30,799 bases of DNA. Source: CAG-273 sp051891195. GTDB taxonomy: Bacteria > Bacillota > Clostridia > TANB77 > CAG-508. The translations under genes and the position numbers were made by a program. The DNA lies in NCBI GenBank assembly GCA_051891195.1, contig JBJFEZ010000050.1, positions 1 through 30,799 on the forward strand, read 5' to 3'. Shown here one piece after another: positions 16,447 to 24,481 of the stretch (position 1 is the stretch's first letter; each line of letters starts with the position of its first letter). Below the pieces are notes generated by a model that saw nothing but the letters and a program-made list of their open reading frames with translations, had not been told where the DNA came from and made no database searches.

Positions 16447-16557
16447 ATTGTATTATTGGTATATATTTATAAATTAGGCGATCATTGATTTCCTATTGAA
16501 AATCTATTATTCTTATAATGCAATTTACTATTTTAATCCTATCATTGGCGCAAATTT

Positions 16558-18180
16558 TTAGGATGCTTTTCTTAGCTCTTTAGCGTGTGCTTTTGCTATT
16601 TCTGTAACTTCTCCTGAAGAAATTCTTGCTATTTCTTCAATAGTCTCTTCTTCATTTAATTTTTTTATATTTGTATATGTTTTATTTTCTTTTGTTTGCT
16701 TACTAATATAGTAGTTGTAATCTCCTTTCGCAGCAATAGATGGTAAATGTGTAATACATATTACTTGATGTGATTTTGCTATTGATTTCATTTTTTCTGC
16801 TACTGCTTTAGAAGCTTTTCCACTAATTCCTGTGTCAATTTCATCAAATACTAATGTGCTTACTTCATCTACATCTGCTAAAACATTTTTTATAGCAAGC
16901 ATAATTCTTGCCATTTCTCCACCTGATGCAATTTTTACAAGTGGTTTTAGCTCTTCTCCTAAATTTGTACTAATCATAAACTCTACTTCATCTATTCCAG
17001 TTTCATAAAATTGGTCAGAAATATTTACTTGTATTTCAAATTTAGCATTTTGCATTTCTAGTTCTTTTAATTCCTGGTTTATTTTATTTGATAGTTCTTT
17101 AGCATATTTTTTTCTTATACTATTCATATTACTGCCTAATTCCATTAGTTCTTGGTTTAATTTATTTATTTGTAGCTTTATTTTTTTATGATATTCATCT
17201 AAATTTTCAATTTTATGAATTTCTTCTTCTACTTTATTGGCATATTCTAATATTTCTTTTATACTGTTTCCATATTTTCTTTTTAGTGAATAAATTAAGT
17301 CTAACCTATTTTCTATGTTATCTCTTTCTTGTTCGTCAAAGTCAACTTCTTCTTGCATATAATTTAAGTCTCTTGCTAGTTCTTGAATATCATAATAGCT
17401 ACTTTTTAATATATTTAATTTTTCACTGTATTTTTCACTACAATCTTGTATTTTTTCTAAACTGCGAATTGCATTACTAATTGATGCTATTGCATTTTGG
17501 TTTAGTTCCATATCTATTTGAGATAAATTTTCTTTTAATTTTTCTACATTTTGCATCATTTTATGTTTTTCTTCTAGTTCCGTTTCTTCTGTTTCCTTTA
17601 ATTTTGCTTCTACTATTTCATTGTATTGATAACGTAATAAGTCAAGTCTTCTTTCTTTTTCTTTCTCTTCTCCATAGGTGTTTTTAAGTTCTTGTTTTAA
17701 ACTATTATATTGTGTTAACTTTTGTTTATATTCTATTAAATATTTTTCAATTTCTTTGCCTATAAATTTATCTAAATATACTATATGTTGCATAGGATTT
17801 AAAATTAGTTGACTGTCATGTTGTCCATGTATGTCTAATATTTTACTCATAAATTCTTTAAGTTCATTAACAGTTACTAATCTTCCATTTATTTTACAAG
17901 AATTTCTACCATTTATATGTATTTCTCTAGAAACTATAATATTGCTATCTATTGCCATTTGATTATTAGGGCAATAAAAATTAGCCTCTACAAATGAAAA
18001 ATCCTCTCCATTTCTAATTACTTCTTTTGAGAACCTGCCACCTGCTAAAATAGCAAGAGAGCCTATAATTAATGTTTTCCCTGCTCCTGTTTCTCCTGTT
18101 AAAACATTAAAACCTTCATTTAAATCAATGCTTAAATCATCTATAATACCAACGTTTTTTATATGTAGTGTAGTAACCAT
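16558..18180 (-). CDS. recN: DNA repair protein RecN
   Basis: SMC-like ATPase for double-strand-break repair. Walker A LTGETGAGKT is near residue 27, ILDIHGQHDSQLILNP follows, and long coiled-coil arms flank a central hinge region (about 150-370). The ABC signature is ASGGEMARIMLAIK, and Walker B is LVFDEIDTGISGKA near residues 440-455. The frame is open 18 codons further upstream, but I chose the ATG at 18178-18180 because GGAGG (18186-18190) lies 5 nt before it and RecN proteins begin right at the first strand. That gives 540 aa, near the family length. It has its own TTGACA/TATAAT promoter. No LexA box is visible. Confidence 0.96.
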   Translation of the reverse strand: MVTTLHIKNVGIIDDLSIDLNEGFNVLTGETGAGKTLIIGSLAILAGGRFSKEVIRNGEDFSFVEANFYCPNNQMAIDSNIIVSREIHINGRNSCKINGRLVTVNELKEFMSKILDIHGQHDSQLILNPMQHIVYLDKFIGKEIEKYLIEYKQKLTQYNSLKQELKNTYGEEKEKERRLDLLRYQYNEIVEAKLKETEETELEEKHKMMQNVEKLKENLSQIDMELNQNAIASISNAIRSLEKIQDCSEKYSEKLNILKSSYYDIQELARDLNYMQEEVDFDEQERDNIENRLDLIYSLKRKYGNSIKEILEYANKVEEEIHKIENLDEYHKKIKLQINKLNQELMELGSNMNSIRKKYAKELSNKINQELKELEMQNAKFEIQVNISDQFYETGIDEVEFMISTNLGEELKPLVKIASGGEMARIMLAIKNVLADVDEVSTLVFDEIDTGISGKASKAVAEKMKSIAKSHQVICITHLPSIAAKGDYNYYISKQTKENKTYTNIKKLNEEETIEEIARISSGEVTEIAKAHAKELRKAS

Positions 18181-18222
18181 ATTAACCTCCAAATATATGC
18201 GAATTATTGTTTGTATATTTGA

Positions 18223-18250
18223 ATTATATACCAAATTTTTGTTTTGTCAA
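18223..18250 (-). promoter_or_regulatory. recN promoter
   Basis: Minus strand: perfect TTGACA (18250-18245), 16 nt, perfect TATAAT (18228-18223), about 43 nt before the chosen recN start. Confidence 0.82.
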
Positions 18251-18260
18251 GTATTTTTAT

Positions 18261-18288
18261 TTACTTTTTTATATTTTTGAGTTATAAT
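18261..18288 (+). promoter_or_regulatory. Promoter of the small plus-strand gene
   Basis: TTTACT (18261-18266), 16 nt, TATAAT (18283-18288). It is divergent from the recN promoter and lies about 46 nt before the start at 18335. Confidence 0.6.
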
Positions 18289-18334
18289 AATATGCATCGC
18301 TATATGCGAAATATTTTTATTGGAGGTTCGTTTT

Positions 18335-18529
18335 ATGTCTCGCAGTTCTTCAATGCCTTTGGCTCCTGGTGAGTGCACCCAAGAAATGATAGACAAAATC
18401 AAGCGTGATGCTTCTATGCAGACTTTTAATTCTTCTGCAGAAGTCTCTCGTTCTACCCTTTTCAGAAGTCATATGATGGTTAAGAAGTCCAACCGCACTT
18501 ATTTTCCTTATAGCGTTGGCAAGAAGTAA
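18335..18529 (+). CDS. Orphan 64-aa basic protein
   Basis: I do not recognise it. It starts at ATG 18335 with GGAGG (18322-18326) 8 nt upstream; a longer frame from 18320 lacks this spacing. It has its own promoter and a strong terminator. The protein is basic and Ser/Lys/Arg-rich, with two parts: a helix-like EMIDKIKRDASMQ (about 16-28) and a positively charged end with RSTLFRSHMMVKKSNR and a GKK terminus. There is no signal peptide or membrane helix. Base composition is clearly less AT-rich than neighbours, and it prefers AAG, AAC, GAC, ACC and CGC/CGT codons. This could mean high expression or recent transfer. A 60-codon frame on the other strand overlaps it but lacks these signals. Nucleic-acid binding is a guess from charge. 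Confidence 0.7.
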   Translation: MSRSSSMPLAPGECTQEMIDKIKRDASMQTFNSSAEVSRSTLFRSHMMVKKSNRTYFPYSVGKK

Positions 18530-18545
18530 CACTCCAAAAACAAAA

Positions 18546-18570
18546 AAGGAACGGTATTTTACCGTTCCTT
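18546..18570. terminator. Bidirectional terminator between the small gene and tRNA-Glu
   Basis: AAGGAACGGTA (18546-18556) pairs perfectly with TACCGTTCCTT (18560-18570) around TTT. On the plus strand it is followed by ACUUUUUU, and on the minus strand by UUUUG, so it can end both converging transcripts. Confidence 0.9.
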
Positions 18571-18577
18571 ACTTTTT

Positions 18578-18652
18578 TGGTGACCCCTACGGGAATCGAA
18601 CCCATCACTCAGCCTTGAGAGGGCTGCGTCTTAACCGCTTGACCAAGGGGCC
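18578..18652 (-). tRNA. tRNA-Glu (anticodon CUC)
   Basis: Minus strand: acceptor GGCCCCT pairs with AGGGGTC, D-arm GTCAAGCGGTTAAGAC, anticodon stem CAGCC/GGCTG with loop CTCTCAA (anticodon CTC), T-arm ATGGG-TTCGATT-CCCGT, discriminator A and an encoded CCA (18578-18580). A promoter lies upstream and a terminator downstream. It decodes the GAG codon, which is rare in such an AT-rich genome. Confidence 0.95.
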
Positions 18653-18671
18653 AATTAAGTGCTACTCTAAT

Positions 18672-18701
18672 ACTATAACATATTTTTTGTAGCTTAGTCA
18701 A
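18672..18701 (-). promoter_or_regulatory. Promoter of tRNA-Glu
   Basis: Minus strand: TTGACT (18701-18696), 18 nt, TATAGT (18677-18672), about 20 nt before the tRNA 5' end. Confidence 0.72.
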
Positions 18702-18710
18702 TTATTTTTA

Positions 18711-19253
18711 TTAATTATCAATATGAATTTTAATTTTTTTTGACGTATCAAATTTTAAAATAGCTATAGAACTAGATATAATTTCCATTACATTACCTGC
18801 AATGGTAATATATGCACCAACATAAGCATTGTAAAAAATCCAAACAACTGCAGCAAACATAACTGTATATCTTATAACTTTTACATCTTTTTGCCAAGTA
18901 GCATATGTATATGCTATTGAAATAGTAACTGGTATAACACTTATAATTCCATTGTATGTAACTATTCCTATAACTAATATTATTACTATAAAAGCAATTA
19001 GCATAGCATAAGAGTTTTGTTTGCCTTTTTCTTCATTTTTATCGTATATATAATATCGTACAGTAGATACTAAGTTCATTATTGCAGCCGTTGTAGCTCC
19101 AATTAAAAAATATTGTATAGCATACAAGACATTTGCTAATAATTGTAATTTCATTAATATAGTTTTTTTATTTATTTGTATGCTTATAACCCAAAAAGTT
19201 AATGCTATAACACCTATTAAATTAGATATAATTAATATTGTTGTTGTACTCAT
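18711..19253 (-). CDS. YgjV-like integral membrane protein
   Basis: The 180-aa protein has about six hydrophobic segments and little soluble sequence. The pattern IGVIALTFWVISIQINKKTILMKLQ followed by an AIMNLVSTVRYYIY motif resembles the YgjV (Imp-YgjV) family of small inner-membrane proteins of unknown function. The quoted motifs are about residues 13-37 and 58-71. AAAGGAAG lies 4-5 nt before the ATG. It follows the Mini-RNase III gene by 52 nt on the same strand, so it may be the last gene of the rbgA-mrnC transcript. The family assignment is from pattern only. Confidence 0.7.
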   Translation of the reverse strand: MSTTTILIISNLIGVIALTFWVISIQINKKTILMKLQLLANVLYAIQYFLIGATTAAIMNLVSTVRYYIYDKNEEKGKQNSYAMLIAFIVIILVIGIVTYNGIISVIPVTISIAYTYATWQKDVKVIRYTVMFAAVVWIFYNAYVGAYITIAGNVMEIISSSIAILKFDTSKKIKIHIDN

Positions 19254-19305
19254 TTTACTTCCTTTATTCTTACGTATTTATTTTTTTGTTAATTGTAACT
19301 AAATT

Positions 19306-19728
19306 TTAAAAAATGTCTTTGAATATAATATTAAGTATTTGATTTAGTCTTTGATCTTGTTTTGTTAAATATAAATATCCTAACAAAGCTTCAAATGCAG
19401 TTGCATACATATATTCTTGAAATGTTGCATTTTTAGCTTTATGGTGATTTTGCGTGTTTCTTCCTCTTCTTACTATTTCTTTTTCTTCGTCTGTTAGGTT
19501 TTCTTCTATTTTATTTAAAAACTCAGCTTGAGCTTGTGCTTTTACATATTTTATAGATTTTATATGTAGTTCGTGTGGTTTTAATTTAGTTGTGTTTACC
19601 AAATTGGTTCTAACATATAGTTCAAATACATTATCACCTATATATGCCCAGGTTAGTGGTGACATTTGGTTTACTTCTTCTATACTTTTTTCTCTTTTTA
19701 TTATTTCCAATACCGCTTCTCCATTCAT
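19306..19728 (-). CDS. mrnC: Mini-ribonuclease III (23S rRNA 3'-end maturation)
   Basis: RNase III catalytic domain without the double-stranded-RNA-binding domain. In B. subtilis, MrnC matures 23S rRNA. The 140-aa protein has the signature LTWAYIGDNVFELYVR (residues 25-40, with catalytic Asp32) and the second metal-site helix ATAFEALLGYLYL (about 109-121). RRGRNTQNHHKAKNA lies between them, as in MrnC proteins. No clear AGGAGG precedes the ATG, and the gene starts 12 nt after rbgA stops, so translation is probably coupled to rbgA. Both neighbours act in 50S ribosome assembly. Confidence 0.95.
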   Translation of the reverse strand: MNGEAVLEIIKREKSIEEVNQMSPLTWAYIGDNVFELYVRTNLVNTTKLKPHELHIKSIKYVKAQAQAEFLNKIEENLTDEEKEIVRRGRNTQNHHKAKNATFQEYMYATAFEALLGYLYLTKQDQRLNQILNIIFKDIF

Positions 19729-19740
19729 TATAGTTAGTTC

Positions 19741-20658
19741 TTATTTTACTTTTTCTAAAGTTATTTTTCCTAATTTTCCGCTTCTAAAATCATCTATCAA
19801 AATTCTAGCTACCTTTTCAATGTCTATTTCTCCGCCAGAAATAATTGCTCCTCTTTTCTTTCCTATTAGCTTCATTATCTCTAATACTTTTTCATTATCT
19901 TCTAGTTCTTGCTCTAGTATATTAGTTATTTGTTCTTGAGTTATTTTGTATCTTTCTATTAAATTTGGTGTATAACTTGTTATTAATTCTTTCAATAATT
20001 CAAACCCAATTTCCACAGTTTCTAAAACATCGTCTTTAATTGTACCTGTATATGCTAAGTTCATTGCCACATTTTTATTGTCAAATTTTGGCCATAAAAC
20101 CCCTGGTGTATCTAAAAGTTCAATTCTGTCAGATACTTTTATCCATTGTTTTTGTCTTGTTACTCCTGGCTTATTTCCTGTTTGAGCAGCATTTTTCTTT
20201 GCTATTCTGTTTATAAAAGAAGACTTTCCTATGTTAGGAATTCCCAAAATCATTATTCTAATAGATTTACCTATTCTACCTTTATTTTGGTATTTTTCAT
20301 TATCATAAATTTCTTCTATTTTTCTTATTGTTTCTGGTATTCCTTTACCAGAAACAGAGTCTACTAAAACTGCTGGAATATTATTTTTTTCAAAATACTG
20401 TATCCACTTTTTGTTTTCTGTTTCACAAGCCAAGTCAGCCTTATTTAAAATAATAAGCTTTTTCTTATCCTTAATAATTTCTTTTATGTCAGGATTTTGG
20501 CTAGAAACTGGTATACGTGCATCTAAAAGTTCGGCAACTACATCTATTAATCTTAAGTCTTCTATTATTTGTTTTTTAGTTTTAGCCATATGACCTGGGT
20601 ACCAGTTGATTCCGACCTTAGTTAACTTTTCATCACTATTTTTGTCATTATATTTCAT
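19741..20658 (-). CDS. rbgA: Ribosome biogenesis GTPase RbgA (YlqF)
   Basis: Circularly permuted GTPase needed for late 50S subunit assembly. The family opening NWYPGHMAKTKKQI is near residue 18. Motifs follow in permuted order: G4 NKAD (LIILNKADLAC), G1 GIPNIGKSS, then G3 DTPGVLWP. The C-terminal helical domain contacts rRNA. I chose ATG 20656-20658, preceded by AGGGGAAG 5 nt away, giving 306 aa. The frame is open about 49 codons further upstream to ATG 20803-20805, which would add a 49-residue extension not known in RbgA. It is followed by mrnC. Confidence 0.92.
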   Translation of the reverse strand: MKYNDKNSDEKLTKVGINWYPGHMAKTKKQIIEDLRLIDVVAELLDARIPVSSQNPDIKEIIKDKKKLIILNKADLACETENKKWIQYFEKNNIPAVLVDSVSGKGIPETIRKIEEIYDNEKYQNKGRIGKSIRIMILGIPNIGKSSFINRIAKKNAAQTGNKPGVTRQKQWIKVSDRIELLDTPGVLWPKFDNKNVAMNLAYTGTIKDDVLETVEIGFELLKELITSYTPNLIERYKITQEQITNILEQELEDNEKVLEIMKLIGKKRGAIISGGEIDIEKVARILIDDFRSGKLGKITLEKVK

Positions 20659-20834
20659 ATTTACTTCCCCTACTATTTTTTTGCAAACAAATATCCAATA
20701 ATTCTTTTTATGATTAAATCTTACTGTCTCTCTTTTTTCGACATCAGACAATGGTCTAATAGTAATGTCTAATTTATCAAGCTCAATATTTTTTAATGGT
20801 TGCATCAAAAAATATGTATCATTTATAAACCTCC
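20659..20834 (-). other. rbgA leader: strong SD, 5-codon ORF and in-frame 49-codon extension
   Basis: Minus strand: GGGAGG (about 20832-20837) is followed 7 nt later by an ATG that opens a five-codon ORF, Met-Ile-His-Ile-Phe. Its TGA overlaps the ATG of the extended rbgA frame (TGATG). The ORF contains a run of six T's. One extra T would fuse it in frame with the extension. The extension reads as plausible protein (for example ITIRPLSDVEKRETVRF) and ends at the SD of the internal start. Confidence 0.5.
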
Positions 20835-20892
20835 CTGACTTAATAATAAGTTACTACATAATATATTTTTTCATCTATAACACTTATTAAAA

Positions 20893-21348
20893 CTATATAT
20901 TGTTATGTATATAGTACAAAGTTAATGTTTCAATATCAAAAAAATATACAGAATAGTTATCATATTTTTCATATTTACTATTGCCTATTTTTTGACCCTC
21001 TTTAGTTTTAATTTTAACATAATCACCTTTGTTAATAACACCTATATCAAAATCAAACTGAATTGATTTATCAGCATTTTTCATCCAACCAGAAAAGTTT
21101 TCAAAATATCCAACAATGTTTTGAATATCATCTTGTTCAATCTTCTTATACTCTTTATTGCTTGTTATTGCATCTTTAGAATCATACATATATTTAGCAT
21201 AATCAGTATAATCTTGAAATCCATCTTTATCATAATATTCTTCTTTATCAATATATCCACCTGGAATATCTGCTATTTTAGAATTTGAACAACCAATAAT
21301 TAAAAATGCAAAAATTATTAAAGTAATTGCTAAACAAATTTTTTTCAT
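20893..21348 (-). CDS. Uncharacterised lipoprotein
   Basis: The 151-aa protein has a classical lipoprotein signal: basic MKK, a hydrophobic stretch and the lipobox LIIGC, with Cys20 as the lipidated residue. The mature part is rich in Asp/Tyr/Lys, and I recognise no domain in it. The C-terminal third (GDYVKIKTKEGQKIGNSKYE onwards) looks like beta strands. AAAGGAG lies 7 nt before the ATG. It is an extracytoplasmic membrane-attached protein of unknown role. Confidence 0.8.
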   Translation of the reverse strand: MKKICLAITLIIFAFLIIGCSNSKIADIPGGYIDKEEYYDKDGFQDYTDYAKYMYDSKDAITSNKEYKKIEQDDIQNIVGYFENFSGWMKNADKSIQFDFDIGVINKGDYVKIKTKEGQKIGNSKYEKYDNYSVYFFDIETLTLYYIHNNI

Positions 21349-21411
21349 AATTTAACTCCTTTATACTATGGGAGGGTGGCACGTCGTTATCAAGCTAATA
21401 ATTCCTACCCC

Positions 21412-21445
21412 AAAATAGTACTTTTTTTATAAAAAAGACTATTTT
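21412..21445 (-). terminator. Hairpin downstream of the 156-aa membrane protein gene
   Basis: AAAATAGT (21412-21419) pairs with ACTATTTT (21438-21445), and the inside continues as CTTTTTT/AAAAAAG with one bulged A. It lies between two minus-strand genes and probably ends the upstream transcript. The stem closes with GUACUAUUUU. The stretch 21349-21411 next to it is less AT-rich (GGGAGGGTGGCACG) without a gene. Confidence 0.55.
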
Positions 21446-21529
21446 TAAGTAATTTTAACTAATCTTCATATAAAACATGTAAGATCTAAATCTTTAAAAA
21501 GCCTTTATCTATAAGGATTTTCTAATTTA

Positions 21530-22000
21530 TTATTTGTCTAAAGTTCTATACTGATTTCTATCTGCTCTTTCATCCATTTTTCTATCATAATCTTTGTTCT
21601 TATAAAACCAGTCCGTTTGCTTATCAACAGGATGAGCTTTTCTGTTTCTATCTAATAATACATCAAAAAATGCAGCTATAGGAATAGCTATTCCTATAAC
21701 AGCAAAGAACAAATCCATATAATTATTTAATGTTAATGTTTCTGCTGTTAAATTTTGATATAGATAAAATCCATAATATAATAAATGTATTATTAGGTAT
21801 ATTGTAACTGGTAATAATTTTCTCTTTGCAATATAGCATATACAAATGAAAGTAATAAATAACAATGCAACTTCCTTTGTTATATCTATAGGTGCAGCTA
21901 CAAATTCTACTCCAAGACTATATAATATTGTTGTAATAAGTCTAAATGCCCAAAACATAAATGCAAATATTGCTATTAAAATACTAGAAAGACTTTTCAT
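21530..22000 (-). CDS. Uncharacterised four-helix membrane protein
   Basis: The 156-aa protein has four hydrophobic segments at about residues 5-28, 45-57, 65-80 and 95-113. These are followed by a very charged cytoplasmic tail containing TDWFYKNKDYDRKMDERADR. Similar W-F-Y-K-N/D-R-K/D-E-R-A-D tails occur on several clostridial membrane proteins, from memory. The function is not known. AAAGGAG lies 8 nt before the ATG. The intergenic distance to the next upstream gene is 63 nt. Confidence 0.75.
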   Translation of the reverse strand: MKSLSSILIAIFAFMFWAFRLITTILYSLGVEFVAAPIDITKEVALLFITFICICYIAKRKLLPVTIYLIIHLLYYGFYLYQNLTAETLTLNNYMDLFFAVIGIAIPIAAFFDVLLDRNRKAHPVDKQTDWFYKNKDYDRKMDERADRNQYRTLDK

Positions 22001-22063
22001 TTTTTTATCTCCTTTGTTTAAATTTAATATAATTATAACATATTTAAGTAAAAATTTCTATTT

Positions 22064-22783
22064 TTACTTAATTGTTCTTATAGCTTCGTCTGTAATTTTA
22101 TTTTTATCAAATTTTCTCATAATTATAACAGCTATAGCTACTATTAAAAATGTAGCGCCATAAATAATTAAGCTAAATTTCCAATTTCCAGAAAGTAGTT
22201 TTTCTCCTGCCCAGGTAGAAGAAATTATAGATGGTATTCTTGCTATTGTTGAAATTATAATAAAGTCCTTTAATTTTATTGGCAATAGAGCTGCTATATA
22301 TGTTAGTAAGTCTTTTGGCGTTCCAGGAATAAAAAATAAAATAAATATAATAAATCTAATTGTTTTTGGATTCTGAAACACTTTATTTTCTTCTATTTTT
22401 TTAATTTTATCTTCATTTATAAATTCATATATAAATTTTCTTCCAAATTTATGAACTAAAGCATAAATAAACGCAGAAATAATTGCTGCAGATATCATAA
22501 CAAATATAGTTCCCCATATTCTGCCATAACATACTCCTGCTAGTATTTCTATAGGTTCTCCTGGTATTACAAATAAGAATATCTGTGCAAATTGCAATCC
22601 AAATAGCATTAAGAATCCTAAGAATCCTGATTCATTTACTTTTTGTTTAAACTCTGCTTGTCCAGTTTCTGTACTTAAGTTTTTAATTACAGGTATTAAA
22701 TATGTAGTTACGCCTATTACAATGGCAATAAATAATAATAGTAGTATCAGCTTAAATATTTTAATTTTTGTTTTTTTGCTCAT
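22064..22783 (-). CDS. TVP38/TMEM64 (VTT/DedA-like) membrane protein
   Basis: The 239-aa protein has about six hydrophobic segments and the VTT-domain landmarks: FVIPGEPIEILAGVCYG (residues 71-87), then a G-R-K helix (KFGRKFIYEF), then FFIPGTPKDLLTYIAALLP. Glu and Asp after P-G are typical. VTT/DedA-family proteins are linked to lipid scrambling and undecaprenyl-phosphate recycling in bacteria. Whether this subgroup does that is unknown. GAAGG lies before the ATG. Its upstream region carries TGTAAC-type repeats at 11-bp spacing. Confidence 0.88.
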   Translation of the reverse strand: MSKKTKIKIFKLILLLLFIAIVIGVTTYLIPVIKNLSTETGQAEFKQKVNESGFLGFLMLFGLQFAQIFLFVIPGEPIEILAGVCYGRIWGTIFVMISAAIISAFIYALVHKFGRKFIYEFINEDKIKKIEENKVFQNPKTIRFIIFILFFIPGTPKDLLTYIAALLPIKLKDFIIISTIARIPSIISSTWAGEKLLSGNWKFSLIIYGATFLIVAIAVIIMRKFDKNKITDEAIRTIK

Positions 22784-22903
22784 ATTTTTCCTTCTTTCTT
22801 TTCTAATTTTACCATAATATTATAAAAAATCATATAAGTAATTAAAAAATTTTTTGTTATCTATATTAGTGTTGTTATTAAGTTGTTAATATATTAATTT
22901 TAT

Positions 22904-22931
22904 ATGACATTTATGTTACATTTTTGTTACG
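22904..22931 (-). promoter_or_regulatory. WalR-like 11-bp repeats in the TVP38/VWA divergent region
   Basis: Minus strand: CGTAAC (22931-22926), TGTAAC (22920-22915) and TGTCAT (22909-22904), each 11 nt apart. The first two resemble TGTWAH-N5-TGTWAH. They lie 121 nt before the TVP38 start and 64 nt before the -35 of the VWA gene, so either gene could be the target. The rest of 22784-23029 is AT-rich with the VWA promoter. Confidence 0.45.
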
Positions 22932-22994
22932 TTTAAAATATGCCTGTAAGTAAGGTTTTAGTTTATATACTTTTTAAAAAAACGTATAAAATAT

Positions 22995-23023
22995 TTGAAT
23001 TTATTGTATTTGTGTAGTATAAT
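22995..23023 (+). promoter_or_regulatory. Promoter of the VWA surface-protein gene
   Basis: TTGAAT (22995-23000), 17 nt, TATAAT (23018-23023), about 37 nt before the start at 23060. Confidence 0.8.
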
Positions 23024-23059
23024 ATACGTGTGAAGTTATATAAAAAGGAGTATTATATT

Positions 23060-24481
23060 ATGAACAAGAAAATAATTTGTAGTTTTATCTTATTTATTAT
23101 GTTATCATTAATATGTGTTGAATCCTTTGCTACTACGGTAAATAGTAGTGATTCAACTATAGAATTATTTAATGAAAAAACATGCGAAATTAACTTAAAT
23201 GATATGGGTAAACTTACAAAAGAATTAACAAATTTTGATAAAAATAAAAAAGAAGCTACAATAACCTTAACAGTTACTAATTCTACAAAAGAACAAACTT
23301 ATGTTAAACCTTTAGAAGTCTTTCTAATTTTAGACAGTTCTAATAGTATGACAAAAACTTATGAAAACCAAACTAAAATTCAACACGTTGCTCAAACGGC
23401 CTCATCTTTTATTGAAGCTTTGTTTAGTCATTTTACAAACTTTAAAGTAGGTCTTATTAGTTTTTCTAGTATAGATCCTTTAACTGATACTAGCTCAACT
23501 TTAGGAACAGAAGATGATGCTAAACTATTACTACCTTTATCAAATTCTAAAGATGCTATAGAAAATGCTATTAATACTTACACACAAAGTAAAGGACCTT
23601 ATACAAATATTGAAGCAGGTTTAAGTATTGCAGAATCTAATTTTACTGATAGTACAGATTCAGAAAAGCATATTATTTTAATATCAGATGGTGTTCCTAA
23701 TGTTTCTTTAGATACAGAAAATACTTTAGCATATTCTGGTATAAATGCTCAAAACACAAAAAATAGATTGTTGAAATTGCAAAGCAAAGGTTTCAAAATT
23801 TCTTCTGTTTTAATGAGAGTAAATGAAAGTTCAGTGGTTAATCCTGGTGCTCCTATGGTAGAAGGTGAAAATAGGCGTATGACTTATGGTGAGCTTGTTG
23901 AAGAAATTTTTGGTACTGTTACTAATCCTACAGCTGGTAATTTTTATTACATAAATTATAATAATTTAGCTACTACCTTAACAGAAAATATTTATAACAC
24001 TATTGTTGCTAGTATGGATAATACTATAAAAAATATTGTTATTAAAGATTACTTTCCTCAAGAAATTATAGATAATTTTAATTTTGAATATGTTAAATCA
24101 CCTAATATTGGAGAAGTTTCTCAACAAATTGATAAATCAGATAATAGTATTACTTGGAATATTGAATTATTAAAAGAAAACTCTACTGGTACATTATCTT
24201 ATAAATTATCATTAAAAGATAAATATGATAAAGAAATTGCTAACAAACTTATACCTCTTAATACTAAACTAGATATTGAATATGAAACTGTTTCTGAAAA
24301 ATTTAATAACTCTTCTGAAGATTTTCCTCAAATTAAATTAACTTATAAAGAGCCTGATAACACTATAGCAGAAGAAGAAATACCTCAAACAGGAAATTAT
24401 TCATCTATGTTTTTAATTATTGCAGTTATATGTATTACAGCTTTTATTATAACTAGAATTAGATTAATTAATAAATATTAA
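23060..24481 (+). CDS. VWA-domain surface protein with a sortase-type IPQTG anchor
   Basis: The start is ATG 23060, with AAGGAG 9 nt upstream; the longer frame from 23030 lies too near the promoter. At 473 aa it has a signal peptide (1 to about 25), then a stretch before the VWA domain. The MIDAS motif D-S-S-N-S begins at Asp92 in VFLILDSSNSMTK. A second MIDAS-like strand, HIILISDGVPNVS, lies near residue 210. The C-terminal half (about 320-430) has beta-sandwich character, perhaps an isopeptide or Cna-B-like domain. The end is a cell-wall sorting signal: IPQTG (441-445), a hydrophobic helix and a basic tail. It is a likely adhesin or pilus-tip protein. No sortase gene is in this window. It is followed by a strong terminator. 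Confidence 0.88.
   Translation: MNKKIICSFILFIMLSLICVESFATTVNSSDSTIELFNEKTCEINLNDMGKLTKELTNFDKNKKEATITLTVTNSTKEQTYVKPLEVFLILDSSNSMTKTYENQTKIQHVAQTASSFIEALFSHFTNFKVGLISFSSIDPLTDTSSTLGTEDDAKLLLPLSNSKDAIENAINTYTQSKGPYTNIEAGLSIAESNFTDSTDSEKHIILISDGVPNVSLDTENTLAYSGINAQNTKNRLLKLQSKGFKISSVLMRVNESSVVNPGAPMVEGENRRMTYGELVEEIFGTVTNPTAGNFYYINYNNLATTLTENIYNTIVASMDNTIKNIVIKDYFPQEIIDNFNFEYVKSPNIGEVSQQIDKSDNSITWNIELLKENSTGTLSYKLSLKDKYDKEIANKLIPLNTKLDIEYETVSEKFNNSSEDFPQIKLTYKEPDNTIAEEEIPQTGNYSSMFLIIAVICITAFIITRIRLINKY

Noticed and set aside
18350..18532. Minus-strand 60-codon ORF opposite the small plus-strand gene
   Set aside because: It has no ribosome binding site or promoter, and the plus-strand gene has promoter, GGAGG and terminator.
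21366..21394. A plus-strand GAGGGTGGCACGTCG stretch resembling the T-box antiterminator sequence
   Set aside because: No stem I, specifier loop or AGTA motif can be seen upstream, and no plus-strand aminoacyl-tRNA synthetase or amino-acid gene follows. The region precedes a minus-strand lipoprotein.
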